Part shown: positions 1-7,419 of the stretch, one piece after another
How positions within the stretch are numbered: the stretch's first letter is position 1
Layout of the letters: each line of letters opens with the position of its first letter
DNA from: Acidobacteriota bacterium
GTDB lineage: Bacteria; Acidobacteriota; Terriglobia; Terriglobales; SCQP01
Reading direction: 5' to 3'
Length of the DNA: 37,249 bases
Assembly: GCA_027315185.1 (NCBI GenBank)
Contig: DAHUYO010000031.1
Coordinates: forward strand, 1-37,249
Notes under the pieces: generated by a model
The model's database searches: none
Seen by the model: the letters and a program-made list of their open reading frames with translations, nothing else
Told to the model about the DNA's origin: nothing
Position numbers and translations under genes: made by a program

Positions 1-2
1 GG

Positions 3-770
3 GGGACCAGCTACGACAACACCCACGCCCTCTCCGCCACGACCTGGCGGCATGTGGCGTTTGCCGAAAAGCCCATCGGCGCGGCCTCCGCGGGCGCGCT
101 GGACCCGGCGCCCGCCGCGGCGGTGGCGGCAAGCCGCCCGGACCCGGGCGCGCCGATTCGCTGGCTGATGGTCAGCGACGTCTGCAAGCACTGCCGGCAA
201 GCCCCGTGCGAGGAGGCCTGCCCGACCGGCGCGCTCATCTACAACGAATTCGGCAACGTCTACGTGCAGCAGGACATTTGCAATGGCTGCGGCTACTGCG
301 TCTCCGCCTGCCCCTTCGGCGTCTTGGATCGGGCCGAGAGCGATGGCCGGGTGCATAAATGCACGCTCTGTTACGACCGGCAGAAAGACGGCCTGGAGCC
401 TGCCTGCGCCAAGGCCTGTCCCACCGACAGCATCCAGTTCGGCCCGCTGTCGCAACTGCGCGCCCGCGCGCAACAACGGCTGGAGCAAGTGCGCGCCCGC
501 GGCGAGGATCAGGCGTATCTGTACGGCGCCGAGCCGGCGGGCGAGTATTCGGCCCTGGGCGCCTTCTTTCTGCTGACCGATGCGCCGGAGGCCTACAACT
601 TGCCTGCCGCGCCGCGCCGTCCCAAGGCCCATCTGCCGCGCAACTATGCTTGGACGGCGCTCACGGCCGTGGCCATGGCCGCGGTCACCGGCTTGGCGTT
701 CGCCGCCAGTTTCGGCCGCGAGGCCGCGGGGCGGCGCCGCCCGGCGGAAGCGGAAAACGAGGTAGCATGA
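3..770 (+). CDS. Formate dehydrogenase-type 4Fe-4S beta subunit (5' partial)
   Basis: This iron-sulfur electron-transfer subunit passes electrons from a periplasmic catalytic subunit to a membrane quinone-reducing subunit. The reading frame is open to the left edge, so the N-terminus lies outside the window. Three ferredoxin-like cysteine clusters are visible: CKHCRQAPCEEACP, CNGCGYCVSACP and CTLCYDRQ...CAKACP. The stretch after the last cluster (QFGPLSQLRARAQQRL, then a LYG motif) resembles FdnH/FdoH formate dehydrogenase beta subunits. A single C-terminal membrane helix (about LTAVAMAAVTGLAFAASF) also fits FdnH/HybA-like anchored subunits. Its stop overlaps the next gene's ATG (ATGA), so the two are translationally coupled. 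The catalytic subunit should lie just upstream. Another NrfD-partnered oxidoreductase is possible, but formate is favoured by the formate-channel gene nearby. Confidence 0.85.
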   Translation, partial: GTSYDNTHALSATTWRHVAFAEKPIGAASAGALDPAPAAAVAASRPDPGAPIRWLMVSDVCKHCRQAPCEEACPTGALIYNEFGNVYVQQDICNGCGYCVSACPFGVLDRAESDGRVHKCTLCYDRQKDGLEPACAKACPTDSIQFGPLSQLRARAQQRLEQVRARGEDQAYLYGAEPAGEYSALGAFFLLTDAPEAYNLPAAPRRPKAHLPRNYAWTALTAVAMAAVTGLAFAASFGREAAGRRRPAEAENEVA

Positions 771-1849
771 ACCGTTCCGTAGAGTCCGCCGGCTTTTCGC
801 ATTCCACGATGGCCCGCGCCGGCGAGCGCCGCGCTGGCGCCCGCGCTGGTTCTAGCGCTGCATCCGCCGAGCCCTACTACGGCATTCCCTACCTGAAGCG
901 CCCCACCTGGAAATGGCAGATCGCCGCCTATTTCTTTTTCGGCGGGATCTCCGGCGCTTCCTTCGCCCTGGCCAGCCTGGCGGACCATTTCTCCGCCTCG
1001 CCGGATGCCGCCGCCCTGCGCCGCGCCGGATTTGAGACTTCCTTGGCGGCGTTGTTGCCTTGCCCGGGGCTGTTGATTTGGGACCTGGGGCGCCCGGTTC
1101 GTTTTCCCTATATGCTGCGGGTCTGGAAGCCCGGCTCGCCGATGAATCTCGGCTCCTGGATCTTGACCGGATTTGGCGCCGTCTCCGCCCTGGGCGCCGT
1201 GCATGCCGCCGGGCAAGCCGGCGTGCTGGGGCCGCTTTCGCCGCTCGCTCGCCACCTGCCCATGCATGCCATCGGCGCCGCGGGCCTGCCGCTGGCGTTA
1301 GGCATGACCGGCTACACCGGCGTGCTGCTGGCGGGCACGAGCGTGCCGGCATGGAACCAAAGCCCCTGGATGGGCGGCGTCTTTGTCGCGTCGTCCTTCG
1401 CCGCCGCCAGCGATGTGCTGCGGCTGCACTTGACGGTGCGGGAGGAAGCTTCGCCGCCGCGCATGCGCGCATTGGATCGCGTCTGCCATGCCGCCAAGGC
1501 GGCGGAAACCGGGTTGTTGGTGGCCCATTGCGTCCGCAGCGGGCGTGCCGGTCGTTCGCTATGGTCGGGCCGCCGCGGGTGGCAATTGGCCGCGGGGCTG
1601 GGGTTAAGCTGGGCCGCGGCGGCGCTGGCGCCGGCGGCCAAGAGTCTGACGGCGCACGATGCCGGCGTGCGTTCCCGCCTGAAGCGCCGCACGCTGCAAG
1701 CGGGATTGCTGGGCTTGGCCGGCGCCTTCCTCACCCGCTGGGCCATTGTTCACGCCGGCCAACAAGCCGCCGACGATACCGCCGCCGCCCGCGCCGCCGC
1801 CCAGCCCAGCAAATCGGCCCCGGGCTGGCGGCCGCAACCGCGGCGCTAA
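767..1849 (+). CDS. nrfD: NrfD/PsrC-family membrane subunit
   Basis: Polytopic membrane subunit of 360 residues of the NrfD/PsrC family, which exchanges electrons with the quinone pool for a coupled iron-sulfur subunit. The start is the ATG overlapping the preceding stop codon (ATGA). A hydrophilic N-terminal stretch of about 45 residues precedes the family-like YYGIPYLKRPTWKW segment. Several hydrophobic helices follow, the first around WQIAAYFFFGGISGASFALA, with the typical motif DLGRPVRFPYMLRVWKPGSPMN (residues D-L-G-R-P and S-P-M-N). The C-terminus is Ala/Pro-rich and probably disordered. With the upstream 4Fe-4S protein it forms an electron-transfer pair, here probably the membrane arm of a formate dehydrogenase that uses NrfD in place of a cytochrome b gamma subunit. 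Confidence 0.85.
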   Translation: MNRSVESAGFSHSTMARAGERRAGARAGSSAASAEPYYGIPYLKRPTWKWQIAAYFFFGGISGASFALASLADHFSASPDAAALRRAGFETSLAALLPCPGLLIWDLGRPVRFPYMLRVWKPGSPMNLGSWILTGFGAVSALGAVHAAGQAGVLGPLSPLARHLPMHAIGAAGLPLALGMTGYTGVLLAGTSVPAWNQSPWMGGVFVASSFAAASDVLRLHLTVREEASPPRMRALDRVCHAAKAAETGLLVAHCVRSGRAGRSLWSGRRGWQLAAGLGLSWAAAALAPAAKSLTAHDAGVRSRLKRRTLQAGLLGLAGAFLTRWAIVHAGQQAADDTAAARAAAQPSKSAPGWRPQPRR

Positions 1850-1953
1850 GCCGTGGCGGCCGGCATCGTCGCGGCCGCGCCGATGGCGCTCCGGGCTAGG
1901 CGCGGCGGCATCATCGGGCGCGGGGCCCGCACCAAACATGAACGCTCGCGCAG

Positions 1954-2517
1954 TTACTGCGGCGGCCGTTGCGTTCGATCCATCAGTTCGGTCAGCGCAC
2001 GCAGGCAGGTGTCGGAGTCAGCCTGGGAACGGGCGAGTTCCTCCATCGCCGTCCGCAGGCTCTCCTCGGACTGCACCTGGCGTGCTCGCAGGCTCTGCTC
2101 GGACCGTGCCTGCGAGGCTCGCAATGCTTCCTCCGCCTGCGCCTGCGATGCTCGTAACCTTTCCTCCGCCTGCGCCTGCGAGGCGCGCAACTTTTCCTCG
2201 GCCTGAGCTCGGGCCAGCCGTAGCTGTTGTTCGGCTTCCTTCCGTTCCCGGGACAGTTCGGCCAGGGTGATGCGCAGCTCGCGCTCGGATTCCGCGTGCG
2301 ACTCCTTCAGCCTCCGATGGGATTCGGCTTCCGAGATCGCCATTTGCTGTTGCGCTAGGGCCAGGCCGTTCATCGTCTCCACCAGGGTGCTCACCAGCCC
2401 GGCCAAGGCCGTCAGCCGGGCGCGCAGCTCGGCGATCTCCTCGGCATGCCGCCCGGCATTGGCCTCTAAGCGGGCGAGACCATCCAAGATGAACGGGATG
2501 GCCTTGTCTACATCCAT
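1954..2517 (-). CDS. Coiled-coil protein with 11-residue repeats
   Basis: Protein of 187 residues with no recognised enzymatic domain. Residues 1-60 look helical, including a leucine-rich segment (LRARLTALAGLVSTLVETMN). Residues about 65-165 are a continuous charged coiled coil. From residue 99 the repeat is strictly 11 residues (LRASQAQAEER-like units at 99, 110, 121, 132, 143 and 154), the hendecad period of a right-handed or straight coil. I chose the ATG that begins MDVDKAIPFILDGL because the upstream in-frame extension is Arg/Pro/Ala-rich and does not look like protein. It stands alone, opposite in strand to the flanking oxidoreductase and formate-channel genes. Its role is unknown; a structural or scaffolding function is only a guess. 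Confidence 0.7.
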   Translation of the reverse strand: MDVDKAIPFILDGLARLEANAGRHAEEIAELRARLTALAGLVSTLVETMNGLALAQQQMAISEAESHRRLKESHAESERELRITLAELSRERKEAEQQLRLARAQAEEKLRASQAQAEERLRASQAQAEEALRASQARSEQSLRARQVQSEESLRTAMEELARSQADSDTCLRALTELMDRTQRPPQ

Positions 2518-2666
2518 CGGCAAAGCATGGCAGCAAGCCGTTACGACGCCTTTGCGCTCCGCGTTTACCGCGGCGCGGCGCGGCGCGCGGTATGGGGCGG
2601 TGGCGAAAATAGGCACTCGGGTTGGCGTCGCGCCGCTAACCGCCGGCCGGTGCATCTGCTAAGGGA

Positions 2667-3569
2667 ATGCCCGAGCTTCCGTTGCCGGAAAATCCCGAGC
2701 CCACGCCGCCGCCGGAAGAGATCATCGCCGCCTCGGCGGCGGAGGGGCTGGAAAAAAGTACCCAGCGCCTGAACGCCAGCGAAATCTTCGAGGCGGTCTG
2801 CGACACGGCGCGCGATGAGCTGCACCGCCCGGTGCTGGGCTTGGCCTTTTCCGCCGCGGCGGGCGGCATCACCATCGGCATCAGCGCCTTGGCCATGGCG
2901 CTGATCGAGGCCGTTTGGGGTACGGGGCGCGCCGCGAACCTGCTGGGCGCGATGGTCTATCCGATCGGCTTTATCGCCGTCATCATTGGCCGCGCCCAGT
3001 TCTTCACCGAGAACACGCTCTATCCCGTCGTGCTGGTGCTCAGCGAACGGCGGCAGATCAAGCGCGCGCTCTGGTTCGGCCTGCTCATCCTCGGCGGCAA
3101 TTTACTCGGCGCGCTGGCCTTCGCCTGGCTGGCGATGCGCAGCCATGCGCTCCAGCCTGCTACCGCCGGCGCCCTGGCGGCGATGGGGATCCGCGCTGCC
3201 ACTTATTCCAACCGGCACGTGTTTTGGAGCGCCGTTATCGCCGGCTGGCTGATGGCGCTGGTCGCCTGGATGGTCAGCGCCAGCCGCTGGACGACGGGGC
3301 AGATTTTGGTCACCTGGATGCTGGTTTTCGTGATCGCCCTGGGCCACTTCGACCACTGCGTCGCCACCAGCGCCGAGATCCTTGCCGCGGTGTTGGCCCA
3401 TGGCCTGCCCCTGGGCCGCTATTTCCATTGGCTATGGGCAGCGGTGCTGGGCAATGTTGCGGGCGGGGTGGTGATCGTCAGCCTGCTCAACTACGGCCAG
3501 GTGAAGGCCGGCACACCGGCGGGCACGCCGCCCAGCCCCGCGGATCCCGGCCCGCCGCCGGCGGCATGA
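2667..3569 (+). CDS. Formate/nitrite transporter (FNT) family channel
   Basis: Inner-membrane protein of 300 residues of the FocA/NirC/YfdC family, pentameric channels for small monovalent anions such as formate or nitrite. A soluble, proline- and glutamate-rich N-terminus of about 45 residues precedes six predicted helices. Recognisable family segments are GRAQFFTENTLYPV, NRHVFWSAVIAGWLMAL and GHFDHCVATSAEI, the last containing the conserved pore-region histidine. The N- and C-terminal extensions are like those of the YfdC-type subgroup. The nearby formate-dehydrogenase-like genes suggest formate as substrate, although a coiled-coil gene on the opposite strand separates them, so they are not one transcript. 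Nitrite or another small acid remains possible. Confidence 0.85.
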   Translation: MPELPLPENPEPTPPPEEIIAASAAEGLEKSTQRLNASEIFEAVCDTARDELHRPVLGLAFSAAAGGITIGISALAMALIEAVWGTGRAANLLGAMVYPIGFIAVIIGRAQFFTENTLYPVVLVLSERRQIKRALWFGLLILGGNLLGALAFAWLAMRSHALQPATAGALAAMGIRAATYSNRHVFWSAVIAGWLMALVAWMVSASRWTTGQILVTWMLVFVIALGHFDHCVATSAEILAAVLAHGLPLGRYFHWLWAAVLGNVAGGVVIVSLLNYGQVKAGTPAGTPPSPADPGPPPAA

Positions 3570-3630
3570 GCCGCGCCGCGGGTCCAAAGATCCTAGGCGC
3601 AGCCGCGCCGGTTCGCCCGCGCATCCGGCC

Positions 3631-4926
3631 TCACGCCTTCGCCAACTCGGCGAAGCTTTTGTCCAGCCGCCGCACGAACTCATCCACATCGTCCTTGGTG
3701 ACGTTCATCGGCGGGGAAATGCGCAGCACGTTGCCGTACAGCCCGCCCTTGCCCAGCAAGACGCGGTTTTCGCGGCAGCGTTCCATGACCGCATTGGTCT
3801 CCGTTGCCGCCGGTTCCTTGCTCTTGCGGTCCTTCACCAGTTCCAGCGCGGCCAGCAGCCCCATCCCGCGGACATCGCCGATCAGCGCATGCCGGCTCAT
3901 CAGCCCGCGCAACTTCTCCAGCAAATAGTTGCCCACCACCTGCGTGTTCTCGCGCAGGCGGTTCTCCTCAATGAACTCCAGGACCGCGTTGGCCGCCGCG
4001 GTGGCCAGCGGATTGCCGCCGAAGGTGGAGATGGTCATGCCCTTGAAGGCGTCGGCGACTTCCGGTTTGGCCATGGTGACGCCGATCGGCAGGCCGTTGG
4101 CCAGGCCCTTGGCGGAGGTGATGATGTCCGGTTCGACACCCCACTGTTCGATGCCGAACCATTTGCCGCCGGTGCGGCCCCAGGCGGTCTGCACTTCGTC
4201 GCTGATGATCAAGCCGCCATGGCGGCGGACGATCTCGGCGGCGATGGGAAAATATTCCTTCGGCGGCGTGATGAAGCCGCCCACGCCTTGGATCGGCTCG
4301 GCGATCAGAGCGGCGACCCGCCCGCTGGTGCTGGTGCGGATCAGTTCCTCCATGTCCGTGGCGCAGCGGACGCCGCATTGGGGATACTCCAGCCCGAAGG
4401 GGCAGCGGTAGCAATAGGCGTTGTGGGCGTGGACCACTCCGGGCATGGTCGCCGGCCCCAGCTTCCAAGCCGCGTGCCCGGTCATGGCCATGGCCAGGGC
4501 GCTGCGCCCGGAATAGCCGTGCCGCAAGGCAATCACTTCGGCCGAGCCGGTGTACAGCCGCGCGGCCAGAATGGCGGTCTCATCCGCTTCCGTACCGCTA
4601 TTGGTAAAGAAGGTTTTGGTCAGCTTGCCGCCGGGGGTGATCTGCGCCAGCTTCTGCGCCAGGGCCAGCATGGGCTCGGTCAAAAAGCAGGTGGAGACAT
4701 GCGTCAGCTTCTCCATCTGCGCCTGCACCGCGCCGTCCACCTTGGGGTTGCGGTGACCCACGGAAACCGTGACGATGCCGCCGAAGAAATCCAGGTATTG
4801 GTTGCCGGCGTCGTCATAGCAGAATTGCGCCTGCGCGCGCGCCAGCACCAGCGGCCGCTGGAAATAATGGAATACCGCCGGAAATAGATAATTCTGCTGC
4901 GCCAGCACCAGCTCGTCGTGGGTCAT
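3631..4926 (-). CDS. Class-III pyridoxal-phosphate aminotransferase
   Basis: Cytosolic PLP enzyme of 431 residues of the class-III (omega-amino acid) aminotransferase family, closest in style to alanine-glyoxylate/AGXT2-like and 4-aminobutyrate aminotransferases. Visible motifs are the glycine-rich substrate region (TNSGTEADETAILAARLYTG), the PLP-ring Asp in ISDEVQTAWGRTG and the Schiff-base lysine in IITSAKGLANGLPIG. The central segment HNAYCYRCPFGLEYPQCG is the cysteine-containing insert seen in AGXT2-like members. The exact amino donor cannot be told from sequence. A TACAAT hexamer sits 6 nt upstream of the ATG on the same strand, implying a leaderless mRNA. It converges on the FNT channel gene and is divergent from the cyclophilin gene. 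Confidence 0.88.
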   Translation of the reverse strand: MTHDELVLAQQNYLFPAVFHYFQRPLVLARAQAQFCYDDAGNQYLDFFGGIVTVSVGHRNPKVDGAVQAQMEKLTHVSTCFLTEPMLALAQKLAQITPGGKLTKTFFTNSGTEADETAILAARLYTGSAEVIALRHGYSGRSALAMAMTGHAAWKLGPATMPGVVHAHNAYCYRCPFGLEYPQCGVRCATDMEELIRTSTSGRVAALIAEPIQGVGGFITPPKEYFPIAAEIVRRHGGLIISDEVQTAWGRTGGKWFGIEQWGVEPDIITSAKGLANGLPIGVTMAKPEVADAFKGMTISTFGGNPLATAAANAVLEFIEENRLRENTQVVGNYLLEKLRGLMSRHALIGDVRGMGLLAALELVKDRKSKEPAATETNAVMERCRENRVLLGKGGLYGNVLRISPPMNVTKDDVDEFVRRLDKSFAELAKA

Positions 4927-4932
4927 AGGTTC

Positions 4933-4938
4933 ATTGTA
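4933..4938 (-). promoter_or_regulatory. -10 element (TACAAT) of the aminotransferase gene
   Basis: TACAAT on the minus strand ends 6 nt before the ATG at 4926, placing the expected transcription start at the start codon. No good -35 box is visible in the GC-rich sequence behind it. Confidence 0.5.
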
Positions 4939-5092
4939 GAGGCCCAGCCGTTGCGGGCGGCGTGGTCACCGGACCGGCGGGTGGCCACGCGCCGGCGCCA
5001 GGCGCCGCGGACGCGCCGCGCTCTGGCGAAGCCGCGGGCGCGCGGCCGGGGAGCCCGCGGTCGCACCGCCCAGCCGGGCGCGCCGGTGCCGC

Positions 5093-5098
5093 TATACT
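5093..5098 (+). promoter_or_regulatory. -10 element (TATACT) of the cyclophilin gene
   Basis: TATACT ends exactly 6 nt before the ATG at 5105, so a leaderless transcript is expected. No Shine-Dalgarno sequence is present in the 6-nt gap. It lies in the 178-bp divergent region shared with the aminotransferase promoter. Confidence 0.5.
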
Positions 5099-5104
5099 TG
5101 GCGC

Positions 5105-5776
5105 ATGCGCTCACGCTCGATCGTCCTTCCCGTGGCGGCGCTGGCCTCCGCGCTGGCGCTGGCCGGCTGCCACCACGCCGCCGCCCCGGCATCTTCTTCC
5201 CAACCCACGGCTGCGGTCAAGCTGCGCCCCAAGCCGGCGAATCCCAATCTGGATTACACCGCCCACATCGTCACCACCATGGGGACCATTGACGCCACGC
5301 TGTTTCCGCGGCGCGCGCCGCTGACCGTGGGAAACTTCGTGGGTCTGGCCGACGGCACGCAGGCCTGGCGGGATCCGGCCACGGGCAACATCATGCATCG
5401 CCCGCTGTATAACGGCACCACTTTTCACCGCGTCATCGCCGGCTTCATGATCCAGGGAGGCGATCCACTGGGCACGGGGACGGGCACGCCGGGCTATCAG
5501 TTCAAGAACGAGGTTGTCCCCAGCCTCACCTATGACCGCCCCGGCCGTTTAGCCATGGCCAATGCTGGGCCGAACACCAACGGCTGCCAATTCTTCATTA
5601 CCACCACGCCGCAGCCGCATCTGAACGGCGGATACACGATCTTCGGCCAGGTGATCCATGGGCAGAAGGTCGTGGACGCAATCTCCACAGTGCCCACCAA
5701 TCCGGCGAACAACCGGCCGCTGAAACCGGTGGTGATCCAGAAGATCACCATCACCACCGCCCCACGCAAGTCCTAG
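5105..5776 (+). CDS. Lipoprotein cyclophilin-type peptidyl-prolyl isomerase
   Basis: Peptidyl-prolyl cis-trans isomerase of 223 residues that helps fold proteins outside the cytoplasm. The N-terminus is a lipoprotein signal (MRSRSIVLPVAALASALALAGC) with lipobox LAGC, so the mature protein should be lipid-anchored at Cys22. The cyclophilin core spans about residues 55-220. It shows FHRVIAGFMIQGGDP (catalytic Arg and the FxxQ-type segment), GRLAMANAGPNTNGCQFFIT and LNGGYTIFGQVIHG. The gene is monocistronic, with its own TATACT promoter hexamer 6 nt before the ATG. It ends convergently with the methyltransferase gene; the two TAG stops share one CTAG palindrome. Confidence 0.93.
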   Translation: MRSRSIVLPVAALASALALAGCHHAAAPASSSQPTAAVKLRPKPANPNLDYTAHIVTTMGTIDATLFPRRAPLTVGNFVGLADGTQAWRDPATGNIMHRPLYNGTTFHRVIAGFMIQGGDPLGTGTGTPGYQFKNEVVPSLTYDRPGRLAMANAGPNTNGCQFFITTTPQPHLNGGYTIFGQVIHGQKVVDAISTVPTNPANNRPLKPVVIQKITITTAPRKS

Positions 5777-6462
5777 GGGTATTGCGGCGGCGTGGCGACC
5801 GGGCGTTGCCGCGCCGCCGGCCATCCTCCCAACCCCGGAAACAGCGCCGGCGTGCGCTGCCGGTAGGCGGCGTACGCTGCGCCGAAATGCGGCGCCAGCA
5901 TGGCCTCTTCCCGCCGCAGTTTGATGGCATACATCAGCAGCACCGCCGCAACCCCCGGAGCCGCGCGCAGTTCCCCCAGGGCTATGCCCGCGCCCAGCAC
6001 GGCGACGAACAGACCGGTGTAGATGGGATGGCGGACGAAGCGGTAGGGGCCGCGCTGCACCAACTGGTGGCCTTCCTTTACGGAAATGCGCCCGCTCCAA
6101 AAGCTGCCCAGGCAGACGCGGGCCCAAAGGGTGAAGAGAATGCCAATCCAAGAGAACGTCGCGCCCACAATATGCAGCGTCAGGGTATCGGGATACATCC
6201 GCGCCGCCAGCACGCCCCATCCCCATGGCGGCTCCGGCAAAAAGACCAAACTGAAACCTAGCAACCCGGGCGCCAGGTATTGCCAGCGCTGCGGGATGGT
6301 TTCGCTGGCCACCGTGCGCCGGGAGCGCAGCGACGCCACCATCCAAACGACCAAGAAAATCTCCCAGGGCAGCAAGACGGCTTCACCCAGCGAAGCGCCG
6401 CGGGCGTGATACAGACCGAAGTGCAGGGCCAAGTGGCGGAGCAGGTGGAGCAAGAGATGCAT
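5773..6462 (-). CDS. ICMT/PEMT-like membrane methyltransferase family protein
   Basis: Integral membrane protein of 229 residues resembling bacterial isoprenylcysteine carboxyl methyltransferase/phospholipid N-methyltransferase-like proteins. Hydrophobic helices lie near residues 25-50, 68-90, 95-120 and 160-185. The SAM-binding signature is clear: GPYRFVRHPIYTGLF followed by KLRREEAMLAPHFGAAYAAY (RHP and EE motifs). The acceptor is unknown; bacteria generally lack prenylated CAAX proteins, so a lipid or small hydrophobic molecule is more likely. It is single-gene and convergent with the cyclophilin gene (4-bp overlap). A TATGAT hexamer lies about 21 nt upstream of the ATG. Confidence 0.82.
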   Translation of the reverse strand: MHLLLHLLRHLALHFGLYHARGASLGEAVLLPWEIFLVVWMVASLRSRRTVASETIPQRWQYLAPGLLGFSLVFLPEPPWGWGVLAARMYPDTLTLHIVGATFSWIGILFTLWARVCLGSFWSGRISVKEGHQLVQRGPYRFVRHPIYTGLFVAVLGAGIALGELRAAPGVAAVLLMYAIKLRREEAMLAPHFGAAYAAYRQRTPALFPGLGGWPAARQRPVATPPQYP

Positions 6463-6483
6463 GGGGATCGCCGCTCGCCCCCG

Positions 6484-6489
6484 ATCATA
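6484..6489 (-). promoter_or_regulatory. Possible -10 (TATGAT) of the ICMT-like gene
   Basis: TATGAT on the minus strand, about 21 nt upstream of the ATG at 6462, in the short divergent region shared with the hydrolase gene. No convincing -35 is seen. Confidence 0.3.
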
Positions 6490-6523
6490 AACCTTTGCTC
6501 ACCGCCCCGCGGCGGTAGCGCCC

Positions 6524-6529
6524 TACAAT
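6524..6529 (+). promoter_or_regulatory. -10 (TACAAT) of the alpha/beta hydrolase gene
   Basis: TACAAT lies 20 nt upstream of the GTG start at 6550. A GGAGG ribosome-binding site follows at 6535-6539, giving a very short leader that begins near the Shine-Dalgarno sequence. Confidence 0.4.
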
Positions 6530-6549
6530 GATCGGGAGGTCTCCGTGGA

Positions 6550-7419
6550 GTGGGCAACGTGGAATTGATCACAGAAACGCTGGCGGGCTTGCGCTGCCAG
6601 GTCCTGCGTCCGCGCCGCGAGCCAACCAGCGCCCCGTTGGTGCTGATTCATGGTTTGGGCGGCGGCACCTGGAGCTGGGAGAACTTCCAGCGCGCCGCCG
6701 CCGCGGCGGGCCGCGCTTCCTACGCCATCGAGTTGCCGCTGCACCAGCCCGGAACGCGGCCCGATCCCATGCTCGGCCGCTACAGCGTGGAACATTATGC
6801 CGTGCACTGCGCCGCGGTGCTGGAGCAGATCGGCGACTGCTTTGTCATGGGGCACAGCATGGGCGGGTTGATCGCGCAGTTGCTGGCGCAGGCGTTCGCC
6901 CGCCGCGGGTTTATCTTTTTGGCCAGCGCGCCGCCCTGGCACATGATGCGCGCGCCGTATGGCAAGCTGTGGCGCTACGCATGCCTGCATCCCCTGGCTG
7001 ATTTGCTGCGCCCAGTCGCCCGCCGGGCGATGAAAATGGACGGCGGCATGAGCCGGAATTTGGTGAACAATCGCATTCCGCCGGAACGCCTGGCCGAAGT
7101 GGCGGCACGCGAGGTGCCGGACTCCGGGCGCGCGGCGATGCAGATGGCGGTGGGCTTGGTGCGCGTGGATCCGCGGCGCGTCGCCAGCCCCTGCCTGGTG
7201 ATCGGAGGCCTGGCCGACCGTCTGATTCCCCCCGCCGAACAGCGCCGCCTGGCGGCATATTACAACGCCCGCATGCGGCTGTTCGACCGGGCCCACATGC
7301 TGATCATCGAGCCGGAGTGGGAGGAAGTCGCCGCTTGCGCCTTGGATTGGATGGCGGAGATGGAAACCGCCGGCGAGCCTGCTCGGGAGCTGCAAACGCG
7401 CGCCGCCGCCGATGTTTAG
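6550..7419 (+). CDS. Alpha/beta-fold hydrolase
   Basis: Predicted cytosolic serine hydrolase of 289 residues. The oxyanion-hole region LVLIHGLGGGTWSWENF lies near residues 30-46. The nucleophile elbow is GHSMGG (Ser near residue 100), the acid is in VIGGLADRLIPP and the catalytic His in DRAHMLIIEPEW. A cap domain lies between the nucleophile and the acid. The start is GTG at 6550, chosen for the GGAGG Shine-Dalgarno 10 nt upstream. The substrate is not predictable; the family includes esterases, lactonases and C-C hydrolases. Its stop overlaps the stop of the convergent phosphatase gene by 4 bp. Confidence 0.85.
   Translation: MGNVELITETLAGLRCQVLRPRREPTSAPLVLIHGLGGGTWSWENFQRAAAAAGRASYAIELPLHQPGTRPDPMLGRYSVEHYAVHCAAVLEQIGDCFVMGHSMGGLIAQLLAQAFARRGFIFLASAPPWHMMRAPYGKLWRYACLHPLADLLRPVARRAMKMDGGMSRNLVNNRIPPERLAEVAAREVPDSGRAAMQMAVGLVRVDPRRVASPCLVIGGLADRLIPPAEQRRLAAYYNARMRLFDRAHMLIIEPEWEEVAACALDWMAEMETAGEPARELQTRAAADV

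Noticed and set aside
359..766. Long in-frame extension upstream of the NrfD start
   Set aside because: It overlaps the 4Fe-4S gene in another frame and gives an Arg/Ala-rich translation. The ATGA overlap at 767 is the natural start.
3889..4887. Open frame of 332 codons on the plus strand opposite the aminotransferase
   Set aside because: Its Gly/Ala/His/Arg-rich translation has no motif and mirrors the GC-rich codon positions of the real minus-strand gene.
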